Origin: Cheiracanthium punctorium
Taxonomy: Eukaryota; Arthropoda; Arachnida; Araneae; Cheiracanthiidae
Reading direction: 5' to 3'
DNA: 64,000 bases
Assembly: GCA_038373885.1 (NCBI GenBank)
Contig: JAWZYV010001803.1
Span: 1 to 64,000 of the forward strand
A program made the position numbers and the translations under genes. The notes beneath the pieces were generated by a model. That model had not been told where the DNA came from. It did not search any database and saw only the letters and a list, made by a program, of their open reading frames with translations. Each line of letters begins with the position of its first letter. The stretch's first letter is position 1. Positions 9,206 through 20,582 of the stretch are shown here, piece after piece.

Positions 9206-9930
9206 TTTACAAAGACATTCAAAATAATTCTAATGCATTTCGCTCTATAGAACTTCTGTAGCTAATAAACCGATTCTAAAACTTTTTTCACTGATTGAAA
9301 GTTAGATTATTCCTGAGTATTATTGTTTGTTTGTTTTTGGATTAAGACTGATTGACTGCACTAGGGTCCTAGGCCTATATGCCGAATTCCTCTGTGGGGA
9401 ACTTTCTAAGGGATCCTAGCCCGTATTTACGCGAGGTTTTTTAGAACACCACGGAAAACTGGAAGCGACTAGGTCGACAGGCGCGATCGGGTTTGAACCT
9501 GGCACCTCCCGCCTTGCAGTTTTGAGAGCAGAACTTCTTAGACACTGGTGGCATCCTAAGTGTTATAGGCTACCTTTAATGCATATATCACAGATAGTTC
9601 TTTTACAGGGATGCTAATAAGAATTACATTACGCTCTATGTGCATCTCTGTAAGTACTGAACCGATTCCTAAACTTTTTTTACTGATAGTAAGCTACACT
9701 ATTCTTGAGTATTATAGGCTAAAATTCATGCATGTAGCGTAAATAGTTCCTTTACAGGAACACTCAAAATAATTCTAATACATTACGCTCTCTGGGTATC
9801 TCTGTAACTACAGAACCGATTCTAAAACTTTTTCACTAATAGAAAGCTGCTCTATTCCTGATTAACATAGACTAAAATTCATGCATATAGCATAAATATT
9901 TCTTTTACAAAACAGTTCGCAAATACTGTC
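9206..9930 (+). repeat. Tandem monomers of about 150 bp inside the Helitron
   Basis: TTTACA anchors fall near 9206, 9602, 9751 and 9904, giving spacings of 149 and 153 once the SINE is removed from the first interval. Each monomer has AATACATTACGCTCT-like, CTGTAACTA, CCGATTCTAAAACTTTTT and TTCATGCATATAGC blocks, in the order of the 173-bp family. Confidence 0.75.
9323..9563 (-). mobile_element. tRNA-derived SINE, family S2
   Basis: On the minus strand the head contains CCAGGTTCAAACCCGATC (B box) and the 3' end has a (CAAA)n tail, seen as TGTTTGTTTGTTTTT at 9323. It splits a monomer: GTATTAT precedes it and GTGTTAT follows it, a probable degraded target duplication. Relatives lie at 37195-37385 and 40290-40530. 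Confidence 0.75.
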
Positions 9931-10169
9931 ATAACTGTCTCTATTCGCGAAATGCCTGAAAAAAATCTAAATTTAGTAACTCTGCATATTCTCTTATTTT
10001 AAATGAAGTATACTAACATGCATTATACTTCATTTAAAACAAGTAAAAAGCAAATAATATTTAAATGCAGTTTCTTTTGTCGCAACAATATTTGTTGTTC
10101 ACACATGCTACATTTCTCTCGGGACCTAATTCTAAAGCCGACGCGGACGAAGTCGCGGGTAGCAGCTAG

Positions 10170-10460
10170 TGATTACATAAAAGGAAGTTTTGGGGGCCTA
10201 GGGCACGTGCTTCGAATGCCCCGCCGTAAATCAGTCCCTGACTGTTCCGGTTCGATTGCAGGCAGGTTCCATTTCTTTTTGATTTTCCAAAACCATGTAT
10301 TGTATATTATTCATCTAAAAATAAGGATTATCGAGAACCTCCTGTGAGGTTGGGATTACATGTAAAATATTATTTTGGATGTACCTTGAAAACGCTTATT
10401 GATATATAAATAAAGATTGATGTCTCTAAGATACTGCTCTTGACTGTTTTTCTGTAGCAG
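10170..10460. other. Helitron flank with a tRNA-like B-box trace
   Basis: GTTCCGGTTCGATTGCAGG at about 10245 resembles a B box, but no convincing A box pairs with it. The rest is AT-rich, ending in a pyrimidine tract before the candidate exon. Confidence 0.3.
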
Positions 10461-10515
10461 GTTCCGCGTATTTTTACAAGATGAATTCGGGGAACGGCGA
10501 AAGCAGGTCGAAAAG
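10461..10515 (+). CDS. Candidate small first coding exon
   Basis: A 3' splice-site pattern (TGACTGTTTTTCTGTAGCAG ending at 10460) is followed by a 20-base leader and ATG at 10481. The short frame reads MNSGNGESRSK and ends at a good donor, AAAAG before GTAGGT at 10516. The segment is richer in GC than its surroundings. Nothing downstream in the window can be tied to it, and such acceptor-ATG-donor triplets do occur by chance, so this is only a candidate. Confidence 0.2.
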
Positions 10516-10521
10516 GTAGGT

Positions 10522-11167
10522 TTTTCAGGGGTTCTTCTTTTTTGGAGAACGCGCGTTACTTCCGTCAGAAAAAAAAATCTAAGTTACTCCCTAGACGCCA
10601 CTAAAGAAGTTTTACTTCAAAAATTAAAGCCTGTTACCACCTTTTTGAGACACACTGCAAATCTCCCAAGTATATTTCTTTTTCAAATCTTATAAAGTAC
10701 CAAAAAACCCCACTCTACAGGGAAATGGGCATTTTAAATAGCTCAGACCCAAAAGTTTTAATACTCGTACACAAGAAGGCATGGATCTTCTACGTCACAT
10801 TATTTTATCTGTTTCTCCAGTCCAGGTTTTCCCCATCTATACCATGCTTCCTCTTTCTTTTCCACTGTCCAGCTTGTCACGTGGGACAGTGAAACGTCAT
10901 CCCAGAAGGATATCGTTTTTGATAAGGGAAAGAAGGAGGAGGTATTTATTACAGTTTGATATGGACAGCTGGTATTTCCATTATAAGCATGGATTTTCCG
11001 ATTTTTACTTTCTGAACATCGAAGTAAGGAAAGTATTATTATCACGAAAAAATTCGACTCATAGATTTTGATGTATCAACATGTTTCGAGGGCATCTGAA
11101 TTCATTTATGCTGTTTTTACGGTGATGTATTCATGTATGCACGTGTTGCTCCTAAGCTCCTAATTCG
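10522..11167. other. AT-rich sequence, no gene seen
   Basis: If the exon at 10461-10515 is real this would be intron. Overlapping frames of 96 and 81 codons on opposite strands are background. Confidence 0.4.
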
Positions 11168-11640
11168 ACTGATTTCAATTTGAATATGTACGTATTTTAT
11201 GCACCACTCTTGCAGGAACGGTATTGACTTTGGTGTGTGTAGAACATACAGTATCTTTACAGGGCTACAAAAAATAAAAAGAGTTTTCTGCATAATGGCC
11301 TATGGACGAAAATTCTTGAAATTGCACTAGCGTCTAAACGTTGCAATTGATTGATCTTATATTGGGTATTTGTATTAAAGGTCACGGTCTGATGATCTGC
11401 ATAGATTTGGGGTGTGTAGACCTGCTAGTTTGTTCGCAGGGTTGCACAAAATAATTAACACACCTTACGGTCACTGTCTTCATACTGTAAAGTTTGGTGT
11501 GCGCAAGGTTTACAGTTTTTCACAAGGCTACAGAAAAGCATTCTTATACATTGTGGTCTACGTGATCAAGTTATCTGAAGCGGACTAGCGTCTGAACACT
11601 ACACCCGATTGAGTGGAATTATATTTATTTAAATGCTTGG
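11168..11640 (+). repeat. Diverged monomer array
   Basis: Blocks TTGACTTTGGTGTGTGTAGA, TTTACAGGGCTACAAAAAAT-like and GCACTAGCGTCTAAACG recur, the last as GGACTAGCGTCTGAACA at 11583. Three partial monomers are visible. They are closest to the minus-strand array at 42740-43145. Confidence 0.7.
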
Positions 11641-11738
11641 TAAAGATCAAGTGTTCAGACAGTCAAGTGGAGTCACTGTACGTGTATATATAATAAGAGT
11701 CACGTATATGACTGACAGGTATACATACATATATGTTA

Positions 11739-12269
11739 CAGTTAAAATCCGAATTAACGAGGGGAAACGCGTTCTAACTGGCAGCACGTGGATAAATTCG
11801 GTTTTACGAAGTGATTTCCGGAATGTTAATGCTTTAAGCACTAAAAATTGGGAAAGAAAAATTACAGTTGTTAGATAAGAAGCATAACAATTTTAATGTT
11901 ATAAGAAGTGATGAATACGGACGAGAGTCAGTTGCATCCTTGCCAACAGCTATCAATCAAATCGATGGGCGAGTTGAACCAGAATCCTTATCTTGCTCCC
12001 CCTCCAAAGTATGCTAAGGCTGGCCCTTTGCGAGACCCCAAAACACATCATTGGGTCCGGACTCCGTTATAGGGCCCCCCCTCAAAAATATGCTACCGCT
12101 GGCCGTTTGCGAGACCAAAGAAAAAACAACTTGTCATATAACATATCGTTGAAATAATGCAATAATTTTTGATAGATGTAAAAATTGTTGTCTAACAAAT
12201 CAGTCAAAACCTGAATAAATCGAGTTTTCCCTAGTTAATTCGGGTCTTGACTATATCAGGTTTTCACTG
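11739..12269. mobile_element. pogo/Tigger-like MITE, 531 bp
   Basis: Ends read CAGTTAAAATCCGAATTAAC and, reverse complemented, CAGTGAAAACCTGATATAG; both later reach CGAATTAAC.AGGG. TA lies at 11737-11738 and 12270-12271. CAGT-type ends with TA duplication fit pogo/Tigger elements. Two imperfect copies of a TATGCTA..GCTGGCC...TTTGCGAGACC block lie at about 12009 and 12088. No transposase frame. Confidence 0.65.
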
Positions 12270-12459
12270 TAACACATATACATGCGTCACTTACTACTTC
12301 TATGCATGTTTTGTTCATGTGATTCTTAAAAATAGAATTGAATGGAACTGTACAAGAGAGCACTTAACTCAGATTTTGTTTACCCTACTGAACCATTTAT
12401 CTCTTGCTTACTCTCACTAAACACGAAGGCTAATAATTGGTTAAGTGGTAAATAACAAG

Positions 12460-12845
12460 CCTAGTTGTAAAATGATTAGCGCATTGCTATGAAACACCGG
12501 AGGTCCGACGTTCGATGACCGGACTCTGCTACGTTGACTTACCCTTTCATGCCTTTACGCCCGTATTCACCATGACACCCGTATTAGTCCACCAAAACAA
12601 GGGTCAAATGCCGAATGGATGTATACTTGTTATCTATTTAACGTCCGAACGGGTTAACATGGGTGTCAAGTACTGGGTGAATAGGGCCGTCAGTGGATCG
12701 ATAACCTTGCTTGGGAACGAAACACTGAAAGCCCCGTGTCAGCCCGGACATCCGGCATGTGCTTCTGCAACCCCATAGCCCATGGTCTCGAAGGCTTTCA
12801 TGGGCAGAGCAAGTCTTGGGAACACGTGAGCTCTTGCACCGATGA
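12460..12845 (+). mobile_element. tRNA-derived SINE, family S5
   Basis: The head AATGATTAGCGCATTGCT (A-box region) is followed by GGTCCGACGTTCGATGACC (B box). A GC-rich body continues to about 12845. A single copy in this window, so the 3' boundary is uncertain. Confidence 0.5.
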
Positions 12846-12972
12846 GTCATTTTAGTTTACCTTGGTGAGTAGCAATAAAACAGGGACAGTCAGAAATGAA
12901 TAAAAGTTTTATGTGTGTAGTGTATGTCACGAAATCTAAATGTAAGCATATGAAATTCGTTGAATTACAGAC

Positions 12973-13185
12973 GGGCCCCACCATGGCATAGTGTATAGGG
13001 TAGATGGCCGGTGCGTGAAGGTGCCGGGTTCGGGCCTATCGTGCGGCTGTCGATCTGGCAGTCTGAAGTTTTGGGCGGTTTTCTCCAGATGAATACTCGT
13101 TTGAACACCCTAAAAAGTCCTCTATCCAAGGCATACTCCCCCTAAACAAATTCCTCTCGCCTAGGCTTACCATACGACAGAAAGA
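12973..13185 (+). mobile_element. tRNA-derived SINE, family S1
   Basis: B box CCGGGTTCGGGCCTATCG is followed by the family core GCGGCTGTCGATCTGGC, TTTTCTCCAGATG and TAAAAAGTCC. Other copies lie at 16814, 18790, 20583, 20705 and 47815. Confidence 0.8.
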
Positions 13186-13919
13186 AAAGAAAACAGTTAT
13201 AGAGGAACAGTAATATTGAACCTTTATGAGAATATATATAACGGCGGTAAAAGCCGTAACGTAACTATATCCGCCTAAAAATGATATTGCGAAAAAAACC
13301 AATATTCGTTTTTACAAAAAACTATTCGAAACTGCGATTATTTTGTAAGTACCACATTTTACACGGCTTTATCTGTATTATCCCCTTTCAGTATACTGTC
13401 TTCCTAAGGTATAAGGCTGAAAATGCAATATCCGTGTCTTTTTCGACAGGAAGAGTAAAAAGGAGACAGGATTTACAAAGATTTTCTATATGTTATAGGA
13501 TCGTCTTAGAAATATCAGGGTTTATTGAGATTCCACCACGTAATCAGAATAAATAAATAAATTAAATTAAATAAAATAAGTAATTAAAAATTAAAGTTTA
13601 TCTTCGCACTCTTTTTTTATTGTTTTAGAAGTATCTTCCCAGATATATTAAGATAATTCCACTGTGAAAAACGCATTATTTGCGGCTGAAAAAGAGACCT
13701 TTTCATACGAATTTAAAAGTAAATTTAAGATAAACTTTTCCGATCATTGCTAAGGTTATAATAGTTCAATTTTGAGTTTCGGTATGACTGATGTAAAATT
13801 TTTTATGTGACTAAAGTAAAATTTTTACTACCACATAGTCACAACTCTTAAATGACTAAAATGGCCACTATTTAATTAAGTATCTAAATGCATAAGAAAT
13901 TGTTTTCATTTGTGACACT
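13186..13919. other. AT-rich sequence, no gene seen
   Basis: Includes an AAAT/AATT-rich simple stretch near 13550-13600. No coding signal. Confidence 0.45.
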
Positions 13920-14120
13920 TATTGGAGAGAACAGCTTCCGTCACACGCATGCCCCTTCTGAAGTGTCCCGCCACAATATGCATCCTCATCAGAAGGAGGT
14001 AGCGTATTTCTGAATGTTGGCACCACTCGGAAACTGCTAGGGACCACCCAGAGGACTTTCGGAACCGTTACTTTAACGCGGATTTACAGTACGCGCATGT
14101 ACGCGGTGGCTTTTAGTTGT
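13920..14120 (-). mobile_element. SINE body, family S3, head missing
   Basis: Matches the 25196-25484 SINE in the same orientation: CATCCTCATCAGAAGG, CACTCGGAAACTGCTAG, GAGGACTTTCGGAA and GCATGTACGCG blocks in order. The tRNA head expected on the right is absent, so the copy is truncated or interrupted. Confidence 0.7.
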
Positions 14121-14345
14121 ACGTCGAAATGGGAGACTTGGTTATAGCACGATCGTCGGCGTATTTAATTGTATGGGTTAAATAAAAGTTGCCTGTAAGA
14201 TGGCGCCGCGATTCGTAATCATCAAGTTCGTCTTATGCGATGGCGTGTGTTAGTAGTTGATTGCATCCTAATTTGTGGCTATGCGCAGCTCTAGAGAGAC
14301 CTTGTGCAGCTAATCAATAAAGGGAGCTCGAGAATTTTCTTTCAG

Positions 14346-14549
14346 AAGCTGATAGGGGCCATGGTGCCATAGGGGCCTTGTGCACTCCGATGAGTCATCC
14401 AAAGAGGCCTACATATGCCCAGTTAATTGTACCAATACTTAGATACGTCGTCTAACGGCCGAATCAAACCAATAAGGGAACATCCGTAGGCCTCTTTCGA
14501 TGTGTACAAGCAGGCCAGTAGGTAGTATCACGATGGCCCCAAGCTGATG
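14346..14549. mobile_element. GGGGCC-type MITE, copy 2, with target duplication
   Basis: The 186-bp element 14355-14540 starts GGGGCCATGG and ends CGATGGCCCC. Flanks are AAGCTGATA (14346-14354) and AAGCTGATG (14541-14549), a 9-bp duplication with one mismatch, or 8 bp exact. Internal TIR CTTGTGCACTCCGA and the subterminal AAAGAGGCCTAC repeats match the copy at 6194-6375. A GGG terminus with 8-9-bp duplication fits Merlin or Mutator-like elements. Confidence 0.8.
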
Positions 14550-14589
14550 CTATTTCGCCGGTCTGCCGTTAGTCGATAATCGTCCTACA

Positions 14590-14685
14590 TTCAAGTCCGT
14601 GGTCGGAATCGAACCTATAATTTTTCGATTATCATTCAACTCTTTAACCATTGGGCTACCACAGCTCTTATGCTGTTAATATGTC
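14590..14685 (-). mobile_element. tRNA-like SINE head
   Basis: On the minus strand GTGGTAGCCCAATGGTTAAAG (A-box region, split here as GTGGTAGCCC and AATGGTTAAAG) precedes TAGGTTCGATTCCGACC (B box). The anticodon arm is degenerate and no acceptor pairing is seen, so it is not a functional tRNA gene. Confidence 0.6.
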
Positions 14686-14689
14686 CATC

Positions 14690-15949
14690 GCTTCGTAAGA
14701 ATAACGTTAGGACACCTAACATTCGGCAAAAACATTTTGGAGAACACAGTCTTCTCCAACAACAAGTTTTTGTTCTGTATTTCTTATGCACTTACTGATT
14801 CAAAATTGTTCATCCTACTGAAGAACATTTTTAGTTTTCGATTATGAATGCTATGACATATGTAATAGGTGTGCCGTAAAATAATTGCGTTTTTTCGTAT
14901 GTCCGTATTTTGCCTAGGCAAAACTACTGAAGCTAGTCATACGAAATTTGCCACGTATATTAGCTTTCAGCGTAGATGCTCGATTGGAGGGCATTTTCCA
15001 AAAATTCGTAAATTATGGAAGATAGACGGCCAAAAACGTTCTTCTTACATATTCTGCGTGATCACAAAGAAGAAAAGACCTATCCATGAAATTCTTGCTG
15101 TAAAATACAACAATCACGAATAGCTAAAAGTCGATTTCAGAACATTTCGAATAGAATCCTCCAGACATGAGGTAGACGTGAAAAAAGGGGGAGGGTGGCC
15201 ATTTTTCTTGAAAGAAGAAATAATAATATCTATAAAATTATTGCTTAGAAATTTAAAAAATAGGAGTCCTCTACTAATGCACAGCTTTCTTGTAATTCGT
15301 TGCTTGTTGAAAATTTATTTATTTGAATTTCATGCAACAAAAGAGCATTACTTTCCAGTACACCTAATATCTATCTATACATCTGATAAATGTATTGACT
15401 GAAAAAAAAAAAAAAAACTGCCTTGCTCTAGTGCATTGATGCGTCATCAACGAAATCAATGAAGCCAAAATAAGAAGATATTTCCGACTATCGCAAACAG
15501 GCATTTTATCGAGGCAACAATTTCAAAACAGATCTTCGCAGAATTTTCGAATGGATACAAAGTGGAGTTTCCTGTCTCGAATGACGATATTATAAATGCT
15601 GTAAAATAATGCAGGCTTCAATGATTTTTCGAATAAGATACACTTGCTCTTATGTAAGTATACTCAAAATAAATTGCATACATTTTTAGATGTTTTAATT
15701 TTTCTTATTCAGCAATTTTTTGAAAAGAAGATAATACCTTAATTTTATTGCAAATAAGATATTTTTTATAAAGATATGAATCGCATGAGTGTATAAAAAT
15801 TTTGTATTAATTTTGAATAATAAGAATAAAGCATTTTTGTTACACTATTCAATCGTATAAAATTATTCTACGAATGAATTTTAATTTTTTTATTAATATT
15901 TTTTAAGTAGAAGTTATTTTGGATAATAATGAACTTTAACACGGGCTTG
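14690..15949. other. AT-rich sequence, no gene recognised
   Basis: An 84-codon plus frame at 14869-15123 contains a basic, Cys-poor sequence with no recognisable family. A run of A at 15402-15417 and long AT-rich tracts fill the rest. Confidence 0.4.
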
Positions 15950-16275
15950 GGTAGGGCTTTCTCATGGGAGGTGTACTGCATTCTTACGTTAAAATTAGAT
16001 TGACAGTAAAATTTACTATAAATATCTGGTAAACATTTTCAATGGCACTGAAAAGTTTGTTAACTCTTTGCTGTAAATTGTCTTTGTGAAGCTCTGAATT
16101 ATAAAATTTACAAAACTAATATAATTTTTAAAAATTTTAGTGTAAAATTTTCAAAATTTACATAAAATTATTTTTTTTTTAAATACGAATTTTGAGAGAT
16201 GAATTCAGAAGGTGAATAGTTGACTATAATTAGCGTTTGTGCGTAGACTAAGGGGGTATCCAGACCCTTATATAC
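15950..16275 (-). repeat. Dispersed repeat, copy 2 (partner at 3640-3985)
   Basis: Reverse-complement relative of 3640-3985; the conserved GTATATAAGGG and CTTAGTCTACGCACA blocks lie at about 16235-16280. It lacks the G-rich insertion of copy 1. Confidence 0.6.
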
Positions 16276-16439
16276 CGGGCGTCCGAGGAACCCTATTTTA
16301 AAGTTCTCTTCAGACGAAACTCGTGTTGAGAAAAGTATGAAATTTTATATAGGATATAATGAAGGTGTGGGAATTTGTTTGGACAAATAAAAAAACTTAT
16401 TTCAAATATATGTCACCAGGGGGAAAATTTTCAATGAAT

Positions 16440-16683
16440 CACACACTTGAATGGCCTCCCCCTATCTCCAGACATCAATCCATGCGACTTTTGGCTATGC
16501 GGGAGTTTGAAGCATTTGGTGATTATCCAAGAGCTTTGCCGGATCTTAAAGAAAGAATTTCACTACATGTTCGTAAAATTTCTCCCGAACACACTGCGGT
16601 CAGTCGTAGAACATGCTCTCTTACGGTTCCAGATGGTAGCTGACAAGAATGGCCGTCCTGTTGAACATGTTTCGTTGAGATAA
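16440..16683 (+). pseudogene. C-terminal fragment of a Tc1/mariner-type (DDE_3) transposase
   Basis: The frame reads LPLSPDINPCDFWLCGSLKH and ends with VADKNGRPVEH before the stop at 16681-16683. This is the catalytic-domain C-terminus of arthropod mariner-like transposases, whose usual form is WPPxSPDLxPCDFWLWG and a final NGxHxEH. EWPPP lies in another frame at 16450, so a one-base shift has broken it. Everything upstream, including the other catalytic acidic residues, is missing. A 10-bp-arm palindrome (AACACAGGGA, 16729-16750) follows 46 bp after the stop. Confidence 0.85.
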
Positions 16684-16813
16684 TACTTTTTAAACTATCA
16701 TAAATGTATGCTAAATGTGTAATTCATTAACACAGGGAGTTCCCTGTGTTCCTCCTTTTCATAATATACACTGAAATAACTAAAAATTCTTAGATACCAT
16801 TAAAAAAAAAAAC

Positions 16814-17042
16814 AGCCTCACCATGGCACTGGTTATGCCACTGAAAATGGTAGATGGCCGAAGTGTGAAGGTCACGGGTTCGGGGCCCATCGCGCGGCTG
16901 TCGATCTAACGGTCTGGAGTTTTGGTAGATTTTCTCCAGATGTAACGTGAATACGTGTTAGAAACCCTTAGAAAGTCCTTCTACCAAGGCACCCCAGTTG
17001 GCAGATCGCCCTAGTTAGCGTTGCCATAATCACACACATTCA
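16814..17042 (+). mobile_element. tRNA-derived SINE, family S1
   Basis: CACGGGTTCGGGGCCCATCG (B-box region), GCGGCTGTCGATCTAACGG, TTTTCTCCAGATGTAACG and TTAGAAAGTCC in family order. The A-run just left (16802-16812) is unrelated or belongs to another element. Confidence 0.8.
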
Positions 17043-18789
17043 ATTAAAAAAAGCATCAAAAGTGTCAGCGTTCCTTTTAAATTGTGCTTTACTATATCCA
17101 TTTTGTGATGCAGATTTAAATTATTAACTCCATTTATCAAAACAATATATACTAGTTCATTAATCCAGTTTTAAAATTTTCGCTCAGAGCTAAGATAGTA
17201 AGAACTAAAAAGTGTTCTTCGCTAATCATAAAACGCATTCTTGCATGAATAATTAAAGATTTCCATACGATTTTATATAATTCATCTTTTCAAACTCATT
17301 CCGGTTGCTATTATGTAATCTTTTATTTCTGTTGAAGAATTTAGCGTTCATCTGAATCTCTTGGAAAAAAGTAAGACATTACATAATTAATTTGCTTTTC
17401 AAATCTTTGATGATCGTGAAAGAGCGTCGTGAACCGACTGAATTGAGACCCGAATATGATAAAAGTAAAGGTCGAGTTCAAGTTGAAATTTCATTATTGG
17501 GGAGTGACGTAAGTAAGCATTTAATTGGGTAAATAGACGCATACGAAGGAATATGGATGTTGAAATTTTGTCAAGCGTAAGAAGATAGCTGGAAATTTTC
17601 CATGGTACTTGATTAACACTTTGGTGCTTGATTCTTTTCATAAATATTAATGCTACCATCTGATTAGCATTAATATTTATCAAAAGATGATAAAAAAGCT
17701 TTATTAGATTTTAATTATATGGCATGTGATTTAATTTAAGCATTTTAGTTTGCCTCTTTTAACTGTTTAGTTAATTTCAGAGGAATGTTGCTGAATTTAG
17801 GCCAGTTTATAAATTTTCAGATTGGTGTTATTGGGTGCATAGTTAAAATAAACATGGATGACAATAACACTTAACAAGAACTAGTGTTTAATAATAAAGT
17901 TAAGTATCGTTTTCTTAAAATAACTGTGATGCTACTTCATCAACAGGCAGCTGTGATTAAGGCTGTGAATAAATTGAAGTCGTTCTTAAATTGAGAAGAC
18001 ATAAAAACCCCTAATCACACCAGTTCCAGTTTTTAGCAGTTTTCACATGAAAACTAGGAGTACTAGTTGGTGAGTTTGCGAACACAACATTACCTAAATC
18101 CTTCCCCTGAGTGCAGCTGGGAACCCCAGACTATACGAACTATAATAAGAACTAATTCAGCTTCCGCGAGCTAACAAGTAGGGGGAATAAGACAAGATTG
18201 AGAGACTAAGGGCATGTTTTCCTCTTTGCTAATCACTAGAGTTTACGGTCTGGGGTTCAATTTCCATTCACCCTTGATTGTTATTCCTATGAATAGCAAA
18301 TTTCCTATCTCGGTTCTAGTAAAATCTTCCATTATGCTGTCTATTATACTGCAAAAATTTATAAACGGGTTCATGAACCCAAGCAAACAAATCCGAAAAC
18401 AAATGTTACAAATGCAACAAGAACAAAAATCGACAAGTAGCCTTGGGTCTAGTTTTAGTAAATTAGTAAAAGCGAGAATTTAAAAATATCCCCTTTTTAA
18501 AATATTTAAAAAGAGATTGGGAAGTTCGAAAAATTTAGATGAAAATATTGGATCCAGACTCCCGTTGGAGGATAATTAGAAAAATTAAAAAATTAAAATT
18601 TTATTGATTCATGTATTGTGAGATAACATCCATCCATATGCAACAATTTTTGGTCAATGGATGATCGGGAAGGTGGCGTAAAATTGTACTAAAAATAAAT
18701 TATTTCTCAGTTTCAATCCCGCAGGATCATGGTCCTAATCCCGCGGGACTAGTCCAGCAAACATTTAAGAGGGATCCAGCGGAACGGGA
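17043..18789. other. AT-rich sequence, no gene recognised
   Basis: A perfect 15-bp-arm hairpin (ATAAATATTAATGCT, arms 17640-17654 and 17666-17680, 11-base loop) is the only structured item. Frames of up to 94 codons are background. Confidence 0.45.
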
Positions 18790-18920
18790 TTGCATTCCCT
18801 ATTTTCTTCAGATGAAACGTGAATACGCGTTTGAAATCCTTAAAAATTTCACCGTCTAAGGTAACCCCCTCCCCCCTAGATAGGCACATGTCCCTTGAGT
18901 AGAATGTCATAACCTTAAAA
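18790..18920 (+). mobile_element. Truncated SINE, family S1
   Basis: Only the body is recognisable: TCTTCAGATGAAACGTGAA, GCGTTTGAAATCCTTAAAAA and a C-rich tail. The head is replaced or eroded. Confidence 0.5.
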
Positions 18921-19401
18921 AAAAAGGGGGGAAATAAAACCACAAAAAGATATTCTTTCAACGGGAATGAGAAAAATTGATCAATTGAAACCACCGATTT
19001 TCCCGTAGAGGGGAATTTAGGCTGCTGGACTGGACTGATTTTTATGGCAATAAGCTGATAACAGCTATGATTAAATAATAAGGTATTTACTGCGCCTGTG
19101 TTGTAGTGGTTTTAAAAGGTGCATCTCAGAATTAACATTTATAATTTGGGAGAATAGCTTATTATTTTTCGCTTCCTCCTTAACAGAACTTTGTGCACAA
19201 AAATAGCCATCCCCCCCCCCCGATTGTTAAAATTCATTTCATTTCTCTGAAGTAGAAGAACAAGTGGACATCTTCAAGTATTTTGGATGAAAAGATCGTT
19301 GTCTGTTCTTTTCCGAAGCGTTTCAAACTGCTTCAGAGTAAAAATAAAAAGCGATTAAACATGCTGATTTTCGCATTTTAAAAGAAAAAGTTACATTATA
19401 T
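18921..19401. other. AT-rich sequence, no gene seen
   Basis: Contains a C-run near 19210. Nothing recognisable. Confidence 0.4.
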
Positions 19402-19440
19402 TTAACCCTTTGACATCCAGGAGGTACGATGCGTACATCC
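19402..19440. mobile_element. Solo piggyBac-like terminus
   Basis: TTAACCCTTTGACATCC has the TTAA plus CCCTTT form of the ends at 2797 and 61271. No partner end was found within about 1 kb, so it may be a truncated element or chance. Confidence 0.3.
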
Positions 19441-19699
19441 TCATTTTATAGTAGGTGACAACTAGACGTACAGCGCGTACGTTCGTTACGTTATTTACGT
19501 ATTTTTATTATTTACGTGTCTTATACCGTATACGTTATTTGTATCTGAGCTGTCGTTTTTCATTTTCTGGTAAGGTTCTACTTTCCCCGAACAGACATCT
19601 GGTTATGTTAGACCTGTTACTTACTTTTCGCCTCATGACTTGGATCATGTGAGGAGGTGTGGCCACAGCCCAGAAATTCTAGTTCCACCAATTATTTTC

Positions 19700-19990
19700 T
19701 AGATGTCAGAGGCATGTGTTTTAAGTGTATAAAGGCGAAGTTTAGTTAGAATATGCTTGGCGAAGATGGTTGAACAGATTGAGTAGGCCATGTTAATATA
19801 GATTTCGATTCCAAAGAAGTGTTTCATAGAACAAGGAAGAAAAATTCGGTGCATTCATGAATCCTGATGCACTTTCAAATTTAATGGAACGAGAGAAAGA
19901 GGGACAACGCATGGATTATGATATGCTTTTAATGTATAGCAAGTATGTGCGTATTTAAAATATGGAAGTGCTTCGTATTTTATATTTATC
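19700..19990 (+). repeat. 161-bp family copy (see 37640-38770)
   Basis: TGCTTGGCGAAGATGG, AATATAGATTTCGATTCCAA, ATGCACTTTCAAATTTAATG and GTGCGTATTTAAAATATG follow the order of the main array. Confidence 0.65.
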
Positions 19991-20582
19991 TATGTTCATT
20001 TTCATTTTTCACCGAACAAGAAATATCAATCCGTTTTACCTCAGCACACCCTATCGATTCATCAGTACTTCCTCACTAGTTAAACGAGGTTTTATGCGTG
20101 CATTCGAACGTCACTGCATTTAAAACGTTGTTCTATATCAACTTAATGCATAATGGTTAATATCTGCTTGAACCTTGAGCATGATGATTTGAATAGCACG
20201 TTATGCAAAATACATTATTGTCGGGGCTCAACAATGGATTTTAAAATTCAATTATATCATGATATCATTCATGCTCTGTATCCAAAGTTTGAATATGTGA
20301 AAACCTTCGAGGTATCTCTCTTCGCTGCTGGGATTATCTGTTGTGGAAACAAATGATTTAAAATGAATCCTTTTTGAAATTATAAAACGTAGTTGTGCAA
20401 CTGATTTAACAGCAAGGTAATTAAATTCAAACACATGTATATAGCAGGTATTGAAAAACGTTCTTCCGATTGTACATGCGATGAACAAAGGAGATTGAAT
20501 AGCACCTAAAGGATAGTTTTGGGAATATATTTTACCGGCTTCAACAAGTAAGCCTAAGCATGTCAAACGCATGAAGCATAAA
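19991..20582. other. AT-rich sequence, no gene recognised
   Basis: Opposite-strand frames of 67 and 106 codons overlap; neither is recognised. Confidence 0.4.

Larger units (their letters stand above)
8538..10169 (+). mobile_element. Non-autonomous Helitron, 1.6 kb
   Basis: The 5' end is TCTATCTGTAATAATAAAAA and the 3' end is CGCGGACGAAGTCGCGG...GCAGCTAG, with a hairpin close to the CTAG terminus. The element lies between A (8537) and T (10170), the Helitron target. No Rep/helicase frame is present. It contains a 172-bp MITE, a run of about 150-bp monomers and a minus-strand SINE. Confidence 0.8.

Noticed and set aside
14590..14685. Functional tRNA gene
   Set aside because: A and B boxes are present but anticodon and acceptor stems do not fold; SINE heads of this kind occur throughout the window.
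16729..16750. Perfect short palindrome as a transcription terminator
   Set aside because: Intrinsic hairpin terminators are not a feature of animal genes; more likely part of the dead transposon's end.
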